The notes beneath the pieces are model-generated. The model saw nothing but the letters and a program-made list of their open reading frames with translations, had not been told where the DNA came from and did no database searches. Positions 49,452-61,234 of a stretch of 64,000 nt of DNA are shown here, piece by piece. The DNA is from Dicaeum eximium (taxonomy: Eukaryota; Chordata; Aves; Passeriformes; Dicaeidae): the NCBI GenBank assembly GCA_013396995.1, contig VWZP01008343.1, positions 1,184,208 to 1,248,207 of the forward strand. Direction: 5' to 3'. Position 1 is the first letter of the stretch. Each line of letters begins with the position of its first letter. A program made the position numbers and the translations under genes.

Positions 49452-49899
49452 TCATCAACAAAATATACAGACAAAATCCTAATTTTCTATTATCCCCTGA
49501 GGCATGTAATAGTCTGTATAATTCTCTCCTGGAAACAGGCAGATGGAGACACTTGACAAAGGAACAGAAAGGAAGGAGGAAGGAAAGGGAGATAAGAGAA
49601 TAGAATGTGAAGAGGAAGGAAAGTGAAAAAGAAGATAATAGGTAAAATCCTATACAAAGAAGAAAACAATAAAACTACACCATGCTATATGACAACTGGG
49701 ATTGGATCTTCTGTACATGAGCTGAGAATTTTTAGAATGAAACAGAAATGTCAAAAATGACTGACAAAGAAATCCATTGATTGCTACTCAGCACGCATTT
49801 GGAAGCACTTGTCTGATGTATTCCACAGGTTGCAAATCAGTCTTCACAAAGTTTTGGAGAAGAGTCATGCCTCTTGGATGTAATTTACAATGGTAGCTT
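49452..49899. other. Purine-rich then AT-rich noncoding sequence
   Basis: A GGAAGGA/GAAAGGA-rich patch lies at about 49565-49640. Nothing else recognised. Confidence 0.55.
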
Positions 49900-50280
49900 C
49901 AGCTCAGTGAAATTCAGGTATTTGTGGTACAGATGTCTGTCTGCAAGCCAGGTAGCTCAATTCATTTGCCCACATAAACATGTCTAACACCATGCCGGTG
50001 TGTCCAGCCTGGCCTCCAGCTGCCACTGCAGCACAGCACATGTTTCCAAGAGATCTCAGGCAATATGTGACTGTCACCTCCATGTGCATGCCCTGGGTAC
50101 TGAGTGGCATCTCGGATGCCACCAGACACTGAAGTGGGGACAGGTGAGTAGAGCTTTAGGTCCTCCTTGAAGAAAAGTGGTTTAAGGAATCCATCCAGCG
50201 TGTAGATAAGTACGTTTCTGTAGTCTAAATTAAGTGAGGTGAGCTTGTAACATTGAAAAAGATGCTTTGGTTCCATCGGA
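49900..50280. other. Unclassified GC-raised block, possible old repeat
   Basis: G+C rises sharply against both flanks. Two overlapping minus-strand frames (49904-50122, 72 codons; 49962-50276, 104 codons) cover it. Phrases such as CCAGCCTGGCCTCCAGCTGC look like passerine LTR material but I cannot assign a family. No splice or promoter support for a gene. Confidence 0.3.
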
Positions 50281-51839
50281 GTTCAGGCTTGCCATTAGTT
50301 CACCTTTGCCTTTAAAGCCTCTGAGGCCTTACAGATAAATTTAGTCTAAAGAAAATGAGGAAACTGGAGATAAAGAGGCAAAAAGGACAAATAGTATCCT
50401 AAAATGTTGGAAAATATGTTAGAATAATATGTTAGAAAGAAACACAATAGAAAATACTATGAAAGAAAAATAAGAATTTTATCTTAGATATTTTTAATTA
50501 AAAAGGCCCGATATTCAGTGCTAAAAATAAGCACGTTAAGCTCTGATTCAACAAAGTATATGAATATATGTCTCTGTTTTACTGAGACTGTTGCTGAATC
50601 TTGCACAATAACACCTTTCCTACTTTGGCTGAGAAGGTTTATATGCTATTGACTGATAGTTTGAAACTGAATTGAGGCACAATAGCTGGATCAAAGCTGT
50701 ACCTTTAATGGTAAAACTACTACTAAGATTGTGTTTCAGAGTGTATGAAAGGTCTTCTTATTTCTTTAGTGCATCAGTTTTCAAGTATCTCTAAAGAAAA
50801 CATTTTAATCCCAAAGGTTACTGAACATGAATATTATACCTCAGGCATCATGTTTTCAAAAGCATTTTAGGTGCAAAAAGAAGAAAATGTAGAAGTTGTT
50901 AGACTCTACTAGTGATCTCTCAAGCATGGGAATTGTCCTACTGAGCTCCTACTTAATTACTTTTACCTTATTATTCATATTTTCATTAAGCTAGTAAGCT
51001 GTCTTTTTTGTAGTGTGTTCCATATCTTTTCTCCCTGGAACTGGGATTGTATTAAATTACTGTACTTTACCTCATGCAGAATGTTTTACAGTAGCATTTT
51101 AATCACTTTAAGACATTTCAGTTTTGCATATCCTGTTAATGGTCCTGACATATTTTGTATCATATTGCACGCATATACGAAACACATACTTTTGGGATAA
51201 ACTATTTGGAGTCAGGTTTGGCTGCACACACTCCATCAGTGGGACTAGTCTTATTACAGAATAATCTTCCAGGGAATAACATCAGGTCTTTAAGTTGGCA
51301 CCCTGGATTTCATAGAGTGGGTAAACAGTTGGTCGGGTTTTGCTCTTTATGGAACAAACTGAGCATGTCATTATAGCAGGATTCTAAAAAGAAGTTCTTC
51401 TTAACATGGGTAAGGTGAGTCTACTCACCATGTGAGAACTCACATGGGTAGGTGAGTCTAGATGCACATATATGTTTCTATGACATCAGAGCTTGTTGGT
51501 TTTCCAAGGCATCGTTAGATAGGTCCCACTCTAGTACTTCCAAGTTACCTCCAAGTTATTTACAAAGAAACATATAATGTCCCTATAATAGTTCAACAAT
51601 TAAATGTCCTTCCTTATTGTCTCTCCTCTTGGCAAAAGAGCAGTTTTTACTTTGTTATTTAGTGGGATTATGCACTGGGGATGGGTCACTCCAGACAGAA
51701 GATTTTTTCAGGTTTCAAGTAGTGCTTTTCAATAAGAAACACTGCTGAGGTGGGTAGTGTAAAATCGTCAAGGGCATATATGGGCTCCTAACTTTATCAC
51801 TTGTTTCAGTTGCCCAATGAACATTCACTAAGTATTGAC
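50281..51839. other. AT-rich noncoding sequence
   Basis: No gene recognised. A local duplication/hairpin lies at 51404-51460. Frames at 51015-51200 and 51155-51376 are unremarkable. Confidence 0.55.
51404..51460. repeat. Short direct repeat with hairpin
   Basis: ACATGGGTAAGGTGAGTCTA (51404-51423) is repeated with one deletion at 51442-51460. Between them GGTGAGT (51414-51420) pairs with ACTCACC (51423-51429), which looks like a slippage or template-switch product. Confidence 0.7.
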
Positions 51840-52571
51840 AGAATCTCAGAAGGCAGAGAGGCTGAGGTTGAAAGGACCTCTAGAGGTCTCCTGATCTGAA
51901 CTACCAGCCCAAGCAGGACCACCAAGAAGAGTTGACCAGGACCATGTCTAGGTGGTATCTGAATATCTCCAAAGATGGAAGCTCCACAGCCTCCCTGGGA
52001 AAATAGTACCAAAAAAAAAAAAAAAACAAAAAAAAAAACACCAAAAAACAAAAGATCATAAAGGGACTGGAACAACTCTCCTACAAGGAATGTACCTCCC
52101 TCCACCTGCTGGCAGCACTCCTCCTAATGCATCCAAGGATATAATTGGCATTCCTTCTGTCAAAGTCACATCGCTGGCTCATGTAAAATTTGTTGTCCAT
52201 CAGGACAGCCAGAACCTTTTCTGACAAGCTGCTTTCCAGCTGGGTGGTTGAACCATGTACTGGGGAGTGAGGTTGTTACTACACAGCTGCAGCACTTTGC
52301 ACTTCCCCTTATGCAACTCCACAAGGTTCCTGTCAGACTATTTCTTCAGGCTCCCAGTGTCCTTCCGGAAGGCAGTTTGATCCTCCGGCATAAATCCCTC
52401 CTACAAGTTCTGTGTCACTGGAAAACTCGTTGAGGGTCCACTTTGCCCTGTGACTCTGATGAGCAGGACTGGACCCAGTACTGACCCCCAGGGTATAGAG
52501 ATAGCGGCTTCTTTCTGACTAGACTCCATGACAGTAATGAGAACACCTTGGGCCCCATTCCTCCAAAGAGA
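51840..52571 (-). mobile_element. CR1 LINE fragment, longest in window
   Basis: About 730 bp of antisense CR1, from the 3' UTR (AGAATCTCAGAAGGCAGAGA, GGACCTCTAGAGGTCTCCTG) into the C-terminal part of ORF2 (GAGCAGGACTGGACCCAGTA, CACTTTGCCCTGTGACTCTG). An A-rich tract interrupts it at 52011-52054. Stops and indels disable the reading frame. Frames at 51806-52105, 51952-52224 and 52248-52433 are all within the element. Confidence 0.92.
52011..52054. repeat. A-rich tract inside CR1
   Basis: A run of 16 A, then A runs broken by single C bases. It sits where ordinary CR1 sequence would be expected, so it is either a slippage expansion or the trace of an insertion. Confidence 0.8.
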
Positions 52572-52759
52572 CATTCCTCTCTTTGTGCACTTATCTACAG
52601 AGATGTGCTGTGTATTTGGCTTTTCTTCAGAAATATTTTGACAACTGACATACTTTCCCCTACTCCCTTTACATTTCTGTTATAAGCCAAAATAACACCA
52701 ATAAATATATTTCCATGCTCATACATATTCATCATTGTTTTAGGACATGATCTGAAGAA

Positions 52760-52762
<3 letters not shown>

Positions 52763-52797
<35 letters not shown>

Positions 52798-52798
52798 T
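52763..52798. repeat. (TC)n(TA)n microsatellite
   Basis: About ten TC units pass directly into about eight TA units. Confidence 0.93.
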
Positions 52799-53791
52799 AT
52801 TGCTATAAATATAATTTGCAATACAGTACTCGATATACAATATTCTTTCAAATATATAGATGCTAAAATTCTAGTGAAGATGAATAGAAACATGGCATTT
52901 AAATTTCCAATAAAAGACTTTTTATTAGATCCATGTAGCGATTACATCGAGTACAGCAAATACAGCACCAAATTTGGATAATGCAAAGACATATTAATAT
53001 AGAAAACTGGGTTTGCATGTTTGTGTTTTGTTTGGCTTTTTTTTTTCAGATTAAAAGTATAAAAGACCTTATCATATATTCTGTACTGGAACATATAATG
53101 TATATTGCTAAAAAGTTTGAAATAAAAACAAACAAACAAGTTTATTATTTATGAGTTTGGATCAACAAATTGGTAATGCAGTGTCTCTCCTATATGCCAT
53201 AAATTCATATAGAGCTTCTAGGATTTATTTTAGGACTTGCGTAGACTTTCTGGTTTCTTTATCTTTGAGAAGGCCTTTGACTTGGGAATTATCTCTTGAA
53301 AAACAAGATTCTTACACTTTTAAAACCTTGGCTCAGAAATTATGTTTACACTGACATGGAAAGTGGAAATTGATTTCCAAGTGTGTCTTAAATATTGCCT
53401 CAGTTGCCTCTACTTTTCACAGCCAGTTTATTTGAGAAGTTTCTGGGTTTCATTTCTAAATACTTCACTTCCAGTTCTTCTGTTTGTCTTTTAGAGATTC
53501 TTAAAAAATCAAAGCTCAGAAATCAAAGTTCAGAGGATATGTTTTTAAAAAAGATTCTGCCTTTAGTTCTTGGAACATTTTAAAGTGCCTGCAGTTGTAA
53601 AGGTCTACATTTGAATCAATTAGTTAAAAACAGTATTAGAGGCACTGGAGAATGGCAAGCACTGCAAACTGCTCTACCTGACCTATTTCCTACAACCACT
53701 TTAGGGTGAAATTAAATATCTGAATTTATTCTGAAGAAACCTATTACTGCACATTAACTGTAGGGGTACTTTGGGCATCTGGCTAGGGCAT

Positions 53792-53866
53792 TGTATGTAT
53801 ATATATATATGTATATATATCACACACACGCACACATATATATATGTGTGTATGTATATGTATATC
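53792..53866. repeat. TA/CA/TG mosaic microsatellite
   Basis: TATG, TA, CA and TG dinucleotide runs alternate over 75 bp in a roughly symmetric order. The minus-strand frame 53701-53892 is mostly this repeat. Confidence 0.93.
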
Positions 53867-54399
53867 ACTGATACAAAAACTGAGACCAACACATTTCAGA
53901 TACATGAATTCTTTTCATGTTTGCTCATAGGAATTCTTTCTGTTTAACGGGGTGCTTATTTTCTCCTATTCTGTTTTCTTGGAGACACTCTGTCTATTCT
54001 AGAGTGTGGATGCATGAAACTAACACAGGAATAAACAAATTTTGATTATTATTTTTGAAAGGGAAATTCCCTTGTTGGCACTGTGAAAATACATTGGGAA
54101 ATATACATACATTGCTGGGACATGGTTGATTTTCATTCAGTAAGAAGAGTTGCCTTGGAGATTTTCTGGTTTTTCAACTACATAAATTACTTTAACAATA
54201 GGTACCTCTGACCTGCCTTCACCATGTCTCTGGCTTATATGACCACATCAGTAGCCCTACTTAAAAAGGCTACTTTTTAAGTGGAAAGAGGAAACATCAG
54301 CTCCTTTAAGGTGTCTGGCCAAACACTTTTCAATGCAAAAGGAGATAACAATACATGGAGGAAGACATAAAGAAGGACACAGAGAGACACAAACCTGAC

Positions 54400-55445
54400 T
54401 GGCAAATGAAAAGGGAGGAAGTCAGACCTCGTCTGTCACACTAATTGATGAGGATCTCTGGGAGTGTGAGAATGCTTCTTCCAGCACAGTTATCTGATCA
54501 GAGATCTTGTCAAATTGGAAAATAAGGAAAAGGGGGAAGCAGAAACAACATACACAAAGCTGACAGGTGAGCATAACGCAGACAAAGATAAAAACCAGAC
54601 TTGGTCAGTCACTGTAACAGATGGGCTATCGAGAAGCTGCAGGCAAACTGGGGTTTTGCAATTGATAACAATGCAACCATGGGGGTCCTGGGTATTGGAG
54701 GGGGTCAGTGGGACTATACCAGGTGGTGGGGAACTGTGAGGGGGAAGTAGATGAAGGAGGAACAAAGAAGAGGTAAACAGAAAAGGGTATTAAATGGGAC
54801 ATTCACATGTAAAAAGGTCACACCAGTTTGACCAGCCAAGTGAGTAGGATGCCCCTTGTCCAGGCAGAGGTGTTAGGGAGAAGGGTCTATGCTGGTATTC
54901 AGAGAAACCTGTGAGCATGGTGCCTGTAGGATGAATGTGTGAGTGCTGTGTGTGTGCAACGAGCACCAGGCAGCGAGTCAGGGACCCACAAGGGGGAAAA
55001 GGGGTGCTAGAATCCTGATAGCAGTGTTGGGCAGGTCCAGGGAGCATGCCAGTGCTGGGAGAACTCATGAATGTGTGTACTTTGAACCTGGGCAGTGTGG
55101 GGTGTGTGCTGCACTAGTGACTTTCTGCCTCTGCCAGCCCAAGAGGAGGAGGGGATGTGTCTGCCTGTGCCTGTGTGTGGTGTGAGTCCTAAATGTGGAG
55201 GCAGCTGGGGCAACATTTTCTCTGTGGCCACACTTTATCTGTGGCCTTCTGTGTGCCTGGACATGTCTGTGTCCTACGAGCCTCTGCCATATGTGTCCAG
55301 GACTGCACAGGTATCTGTGACTGTGTCTCTGGGGTATGTGCTCAGCATTGCTGCTGGTTGTGGAAATCACAAAGGGGAAAGGGGAAAGTGGCAGCCACAT
55401 CCATCAGCCAGACACCCTGGGACTTGAGAAAGTGGCTGCTCCTAA
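54400..55445. other. G/T-skewed block, possible degraded retroelement
   Basis: A kilobase with raised G+C and a marked excess of G and T on the plus strand, especially after 54640 (TGTGTG, CTGTGTCTG and GGGG repeated throughout). Numerous overlapping frames occur on both strands (54943-55185, 55095-55427, 55193-55597 plus; 54790-55400 minus), which is an effect of composition. Abrupt change from AT-rich flanks suggests an inserted element such as ERV internal or LTR sequence. I cannot name a family or define its ends. Confidence 0.35.
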
Positions 55446-58400
55446 TATCAGTTGACATTGCCTCTCTAAAAGTATATACAATCCACTTATATGGAGAGTG
55501 TCCTAAGCTAAAAAAAAGAAAAAAAATCAAAAATAGAAGATGCGAGGCTTTTATAATGACTGATTTTTTTTCTCCTATTTACAAAATAGCCTTATAGAAT
55601 TACATTGCAAATTACAAACCTATAAAAAGTCAATCTATAGAATTCCTATGCAGAAGTACATGTCCCTATTATATTGTATGGTCTAAAAATGAAGGAATTT
55701 ATACCTTTGGTCAATTGATAAGCTTGAGCTATTCTTGTATAAATATGCTGGTTCCATCTGTTTTATTCTATTAATTATTATAGACCAGTTTAGTTAAGGA
55801 AACTTTTCTGAACTCACTCACTTCACTGTTATTGTAAAATACTTGTGGTAATGTGGGCTACAAAAGATTTTCAGGATGAATGTGTGAATAATGAAAAACT
55901 GAAGTGCTCAATTTATCAGGATTCAATTGACTAAAACAATCTCATCCCTGCTGCAAGTTTTCATGAATCAGCAATGAAGAAAGGTCTTACTTTCATTCAA
56001 ATTTTGAGGGGAAAAATAGTTTGCAGTAACTGTGATGAAAATGAACAGAAAATAAATGAAGTTCGTTTGGCATATTTTGAAAGTGAATTTTGGATGGAGG
56101 AGATTCAGTAAAATTCAGGCAAAAGAGATGATGACAGTAATGGTGGATCTGCATGGCAGATAAGAAAAACAAGTATGTCTATAATACTCTAACGTAATAA
56201 CCCTAAAATACTTATGTCCTAAAAATACTAATATACATCTCCTTTACACCCTAAGAGCAACCAGTCCATTTTCAGATGTTAATGAACATACATGCTATGA
56301 AGTCAGAAAAGCTGCCTTGCAATCCTTGTGGACTCGTGTGTATCCAGCAGCCAGGTGGGTTTATTCAGCCTAGACACCCTGGTTAGCTGAACACTGCCGT
56401 TGGATATTGATAAGTCCTGCTGTACTTCCCCTGTCATTAATTAGTGCTTCAGCCTTCCAGCACACTGTGGATGAGTACGTTCATTCTTCTTTTCTTTAAA
56501 CAAATGCAAACACTGATGAAAAGTAATATCTGACACAAAATCAAAGGCTGCTTCCATTTACTAGTGGACTAGAAAAGGAGGAAGAAAAGAATAACGTTGC
56601 ATATTTCGGACAGAATAGGGTGGCATAAACTTTGAGAAACACTGTCAGGGCAGAACTCACCACTGCAGTGACAACCAGCAAGAACTTCCTGCCAAATCTA
56701 ACACAGCATTCTTCGTACAAACGAGCATATGGATGTTTTGTCAGCAGTACAGTGAGTCAGTGTGAGCCAGGCAAACTCCTGTTGTGTACTAGCAGGAACA
56801 GGTTTCTAGGGCCTGAAGGTACTTTAGTGTGTTAGTATGAGGATAAAACGATATGTCATGTGCTTAAAAATACTCTTCCTCTTGAGTTTCCTTTCTCAGA
56901 ATATCTTTTTTCTCAAAAGGCACCTCCTCTGTGTGTTCTGACATAAATTTTACACTTTTTTAAAAGAGGAAGATATTGTTTAATTGTCTGCTAAACAGTA
57001 AGCCCAACATGTCCCCATTGCTGCTTTGAGTGACTTATGTGAGATGTTTTTACTGGAAACATTGCTTGCTTTGTCTCCTATCTAAACACTTCTCAAGTGT
57101 ATAGATAGCTTTGACTGCAGAGTTTTCTGGAGCAAGATTTTTTTTCCCTTGAATCGCTAAAGTTTATTTACCTGACATATGCACCTTTTGATCTCCCCTC
57201 TTCCATTTTTTACATTTATCATCTCTAGGGTTTCTAGTGCTGCTTTGTCCACTGACATTTTCTGGTTCTTTATACATAGTAAATACATAGTATTTACATA
57301 GTAAATAGCTCCTGTACCCTGGTACAGTAGTACAGATTACAGCTACTACTGTACTCTGGCGAGGGAATGGGAGAGGAATTGAAGTTGCCATCTGTTGGCT
57401 TGTAGCTGTGCCCTTCAGCCACTTCCAGGAAGACTCACATTTTAATTCTAGCTGCCAGTAAAGTAAAATTTGTATAATTCCTTCAGGTTATTCCAACAGC
57501 AGATACACCCTTTGGAAAGGTGCATGTGTCTGATGCAGCATGAGGAAAAGAGTTTTTCTTTAACTTACTTATATTTAATACTTACAGTGAGTGCTACTTC
57601 CATGGCTTGCAACTTAATAAAAAGCCCTAGGCATATTTCATCTTACTTTAATGTTAATGTCTACATCATTTAATCCTATTAGCTCTTTCATTAATGAATA
57701 GATATAAATAAGCAGATCTGAGATGTATTTTGAAGTAGTAGATGAAACAGGCAGAGCTGAGATCTAGATTTTTAAAATCTAGTTTAGGTGAGATGAATTG
57801 CTCCCCAGGAGTGCTCCCTTCAAGGTCTGTAAAAAAGGTAGGGGACACCAAGTAGAAAACAAACTTCAGTGAATTGTTTACCAACTAAGAGGAAGAGGTT
57901 GTGGCACTGAAGATACTGAGAACGAGGCAGTTCTAAATCTTATTCTGATCAGCAGCCAGGAATAGTAATGAAAGACTTCTTACAATGCTAAGCAATGCCA
58001 GAGTCACTTAGCAGTATGTTAAATACGAAATGGCTTAAAGCCCAAAAGAAAACATGACTGAAATTAAACACAAACAATTGAACCTTTATTTTGAAAAGTA
58101 TTAGTTCACTGGAACAGAGTGACAAATTCTAATGAATGTCCTTAATGATTTTACAGTGGGACAAATCATCTGTGAAAGTAAGGTGGTTATAAAAGACACT
58201 TACTGTGCAATATGAATGCTAAATGAAATCAGACATCCCTGTAATCAACATCAATAAAAGTACCATAACTAATTTTACTGCTTCAAAGAGCAGCATAATA
58301 AAATGTACAAAAAGAAAGAACCCATGGCCTAAAAATATTGCTCACATATAGAAAGATCTGCATGTACATATTCATACATACATTTTCAATGTTGAGTAAA

Positions 58401-58810
58401 ATGCTTACAGAGGTGAAAGGAAGGTAATTACAAACATAGTCTTATCCTATTCATAGTTATTTTTTTGACCTTGCAGGGGGAAACAAAAAGCATCCTTGAA
58501 TAAATATGGAATAACTTTCAGTGGATTTGGGTTGATATGCAGAAGTTAGGTAAATTTTATTCTTCATCCAAAAATAATCTTTTTGGATTGCATAGTCTGA
58601 GATTCCATGAAAGGTTTTATAGATTTATAAGAGATCCACAGCATATAGGTACTATAGTTTATAATGAAATAAAAAGGAAATGGAGCTAGGACCAATTTTT
58701 TTTTGCTCTGACTTTGAGCAAAGGAATTGAGGAAGTCATACAGTGAGATTTCTAGGGCTTTACCATGATACAAATTGAGGAAACAGTGTACTTTAAGTCA
58801 CTGCTGGAGG
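55446..58810. other. AT-rich noncoding sequence
   Basis: No gene recognised. A small palindromic repeat (GTAAATAC / GTATTTAC) lies at 57279-57297. The segment 56280-56480 is more complex, with ATTAATTAG at about 56438, and could be conserved. Frames at 56632-56835, 57164-57391 and 57470-57884 have no domain. Confidence 0.5.
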
Positions 58811-59186
58811 TGTGGGGCAGGAAATCTCTTTGTGGAGAAGGGTTTCCTTCTGGTCAAGTAAGCGTGGAGCTGATTCCTAGCTGGAGGGAGAGCTTGGGTG
58901 GCACTGGGAGCCACAGGGAGTGGTTGGGTAATGTTGGTTCTGAGCCAGAGGGAGTGGTGGGGGTAGTGTGGCTGAGGATTTCTGCAGCACTTCTTTTCTT
59001 GTGCCCTGAGTCCTTAGTATTACTATTGCTACTATTTTCTTATCTCACTGTCATTTCCAGAAAATTGATCTTATATTAACCCATGATCTTACCTTTTGTG
59101 CCTTCAATTCTCCTCTCCCTCCTGCTGCAGGAAGAAGGGGGAGAGGAAGAGGAGTGAGCAAGCAGCAATGTGGTTTGGAGAGGGTG
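58811..59186 (+). mobile_element. Probable endogenous retrovirus LTR fragment
   Basis: Begins TGTGGGGCAGGAAATCTC and ends in a segment (ATTAACCCATGATCTTACC, then CTCCCTCCTGCTGCAGGAAG and GGAGTGAGCAAGCAGC) that parallels the 3' part of the LTR family seen at 44751-45227. The final terminus is lost or diverged. The 104-codon frame 58765-59079 lies mostly inside it and is not a gene. Confidence 0.5.
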
Positions 59187-61210
59187 AGTAGGAACTTTAA
59201 ATTATTGACTACCATTCGTAAACCACAATAAGTACCTTCGGCAAATTCAGTATAGAAATTTCTGATTTTGAATATGTCTCAACATTTAGGCACTGCTTTG
59301 AGTAAAACCCAATACTTGGGGGCAATTGTGCTTCAATTTTATCCAAAAGATGAAGATATTCTAGCTTCTGTTAGAACCTAAAAAATAGTTTCTGATTTTT
59401 CAAAAGCACTGCTTTTTGTCTTATGCAATCCCAAGTCTGAATGAAAAGGCCCCTTTGCTGTATTCTTTCCACACAAAATGGTGAAAAGCACATTCTGCAT
59501 TTTTATATGACAGTAACAAATGTATTATCCTTACAAATTTACTATTGAGACAGTTTAAAATTTTTGGATGTTATCTTGTCTCCCCAAGTTTTTTAATTCA
59601 AAAAGCACTTTCTGAATTAACAAGGTAGCATTTTATGAAGTAATGAAACAGTTAAGTGCTCATTTCTCTAGAAAATTCCAGAATTACTTCACATCAGTAC
59701 AGTGACAGGGCTTGGGAATCAGAAAGCTGGCTGGTGTTAGTCTTGGTGAGAATGTGTACATAACCCACACTGGATGCTTCTGCACAAGCATGAGAGCTGA
59801 CCAGAATTGTCACTGGAAACATTTTGCTGTGAGGAAAATAAAAGAAGAGTGGTGTTTGAGAGGGAAAAAAGGATAAAAAATGTTTTGCCTTGACTTCTGA
59901 TGGACTAAAGGTAAAAAATTGCTATAGTTTACTACAAACAAGTTAGCACAAGTTAAACTGTTTGCATCAGCTAGGAAAAAGGATAAGAAGCTCCATCTTG
60001 AGCCATAGTGGCTGTTAGATACATCCCTGAAGAGAAGTGTGGTAGGCATCCTTTAATCTACTCTCTCTAGGCCTCAATATAGCTGTAGCATTAAAATGGT
60101 GTCTTTAACATTAAAATTAAACCTCTTTGAGAAAGAGGTGAATTTTTTCATCTTGTTTCTTCAGGTACTTTTTCTTTCTCTCCATAATCCCTTAATAGCA
60201 TTTGTTGTTAGTTGAACAAATATAGAAAATACAATTCAAACCGTGAGTCCTTGGTGTTTTCATATTTTTTCTCTAGGAAACTTGTACCTTCTGAACCATT
60301 TCAGCATCCATCAGATTCACAGAATAGTGCAGAACAGGCTTTCTGAGGGAGGCATCCTGCTGTTGGCAACTCTCCAGGCCTCTTCAATGAAATACTAATT
60401 TCAAATAAATTTAATTACCCCTTTTAGAGTTTTGGCTTTTGCTTAATTTGTATAAATAATTTGGGCATCTAATTAGCTCTCACTTTGTATCACATAAAAT
60501 AATTGGGACTGCTTTGTCAGGCAAAATCTTCCTTTCAAAATGAATTACTCAAATGCAAGTCCTTGCTCTTGGTTCAGGAATTATATCACTTCCAGCTTCA
60601 TAATCGCTTTTTCTAAAGCTGTCTGATGTTGATCAGTATGAATGCCTCCTCCTCTGCTGCTGGATACAGACGCTATTGACTTCCTAATATCTCAACAATA
60701 TTGCAATCCAGCTTCAGCTTTCCTAGGTTTTTGCTTCACCACTGCAGCATCTCAGTACCTCTCAATCTATAATGCACTTTTTCTGGAAGCTGTATGTTCT
60801 ACAAAGCAGAAAAGGGAAAAAGTGAGAGGATGCATATATGATAGGTTCCTTTGAAATTTGAATATGATATTAATTGAAGAAGAGTAGATTGGGTGAAATG
60901 AATGGAGGGTTGTTTCTTCTCATGTAACTCAGCTTCTTCAGTCAAAGGTGCTTGAGGAAGTACAGGGAAAGAGCATGTGGACTCCTATTTAAGAATTCAC
61001 AAGTCCTCCAGGATACCCAGCTTCCTAAAACAGGTGGGGGCCTAGGTAGAATGCCCCAGAATATCTGAAATAAGGCAAGAAACCTTGTGTGTGCTCAAGT
61101 TGCTTAGCTGCCTTTAGGCAACTGAAACAAGACCTGGAGATTTCTCTGTTTAAGATAAGCTAGTTTATTGTCTAGTGAGACCCCAATTTTTGGATCTTGA
61201 AAGCTTTTTA
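59187..61210. other. AT-rich noncoding sequence
   Basis: Nothing recognised. Frames at 59810-60049 (minus) and 60642-60854 are short and without features. Confidence 0.55.
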
Positions 61211-61234
61211 GTTTTTTTTTTTTTTTTTTTTTTA
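61211..61234. repeat. Poly-T tract
   Basis: An uninterrupted run of about 23 T followed by AACCCCCC. No adjacent retroelement was recognised that would make this a poly-A tail. Confidence 0.9.

Larger units (their letters stand above)
52572..54399. other. AT-rich noncoding sequence with two microsatellites
   Basis: (TC)n(TA)n lies at 52763-52798 and a TA/CA mosaic at 53792-53866. Otherwise nothing recognised. Frames at 53151-53354 and 53395-53583 have no domain. Confidence 0.55.

Noticed and set aside
49281..49556. 91-codon protein with long Val and Ile runs
   Set aside because: Pure translation of the trinucleotide microsatellite.
55193..55597. 134-codon Cys-rich protein resembling a secreted peptide
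   Set aside because: Overlapped by equally long frames on both strands in a G/T-skewed block. No signal peptide, splice sites or family match.
57279..57297. Palindromic GTAAATAC/GTATTTAC hairpin as a regulatory site
   Set aside because: Short, AT-rich and likely by chance in this composition.
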